DNA from: Rhizophagus sp. LPA8_4_AMF
Lineage: Eukaryota > Glomeromycota > Glomeromycetes > Glomerales > Glomeraceae
DNA: 56,058 nt
NCBI GenBank assembly: GCA_021464525.1
Contig: JADRCO010000090.1
Location: 1 to 56,058, forward strand
Direction: 5' to 3'
The position numbers and the translations under genes are program-made. Shown here one piece after another: positions 56,008 through 56,058 of this stretch; position 1 is the stretch's first letter; every line of letters begins with the position of its first letter. The notes under the pieces were generated by a model that saw only the letters and a program-made list of their open reading frames with translations, was not told the origin of the DNA and made no database searches.

Positions 56008-56058
<51 letters not shown>
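55585..56058. other. Window end: TTAGGG pair and terminal T run
   Basis: A short tandem of the telomere-type repeat, ttagggttaggg, lies at about 55844-55855. The last 48 or so bases are pure T (from about 56010), which could be a natural homopolymer, a poly(A) tail of a minus-strand element beyond the window, or a contig-end artefact. Confidence 0.5.

Noticed and set aside
1..56058. CRISPR array, bacterial operons or ribosome binding sites
   Set aside because: The genes have spliceosomal introns and fungal families. No regularly spaced direct repeats of CRISPR type are present.

Overview
The window reads as nuclear DNA of a fungus with a very AT-rich genome and many short introns. Intron ends were read directly as GT...AG with poly-pyrimidine acceptors, and most reading frames only join correctly after splicing. 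Gene content is fungal: a Zn2Cys6 regulator, a Bem1-type polarity scaffold, a Delta12-type desaturase, an Hfd1-like aldehyde dehydrogenase and Cox12. The composition, the HP1 protein and several decayed repetitive families that I recall from arbuscular mycorrhizal fungi suggest Glomeromycotina (Rhizophagus-like). That placement is an inference, not a search result.

Layout. Positions 1-10.7 kb are a repeat-rich accessory zone: degenerate tandem repeats, pyrimidine tracts, a fold-back element (about 3550-3835) and at least two broken genes of dispersed families, one with a RING-like zinc-binding end. Positions 10.77-14.08 kb hold a five-intron seven-membrane-span protein (+) and an HP1-type chromodomain/chromoshadow protein (-). 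Positions 14.1-20.5 kb are mostly non-genic, with unidentified gene remnants, a possible small spliced gene and a second fold-back element (about 17400-17815).

Positions 20.5-48.3 kb are a dense, ordinary gene block: DNA topoisomerase I (-), a Zn2Cys6 transcription factor (+), a fatty acid desaturase (-), a BEM1/Scd2-like scaffold (+), a small mitochondrial-type protein (-), the ERD2 K/HDEL receptor (-), Cox12 (-), a MYST acetyltransferase (+), the ribosome-quality-control factor Rqc2/NEMF (+) and a membrane-anchored fatty aldehyde dehydrogenase (-). These are unrelated housekeeping genes, not a pathway cluster. Cox12 and the MYST gene share a 368-bp divergent promoter, and Rqc2 and the dehydrogenase converge.

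Positions 48.3-52.5 kb are non-genic, with a stretch rich in perfect short palindromes (about 50850-51260). Positions 52.5-55.6 kb hold two convergent uncharacterised genes: a 222-residue protein with a half C2H2 finger, and a two-exon 729-residue protein with a pattern that could be an RNase H-like (DDE) transposase core. This pair is the best candidate for an undescribed system. The window ends in a long T run.

All spliced models were assembled by hand from in-phase splice sites. Exon coordinates are given so that each can be checked.
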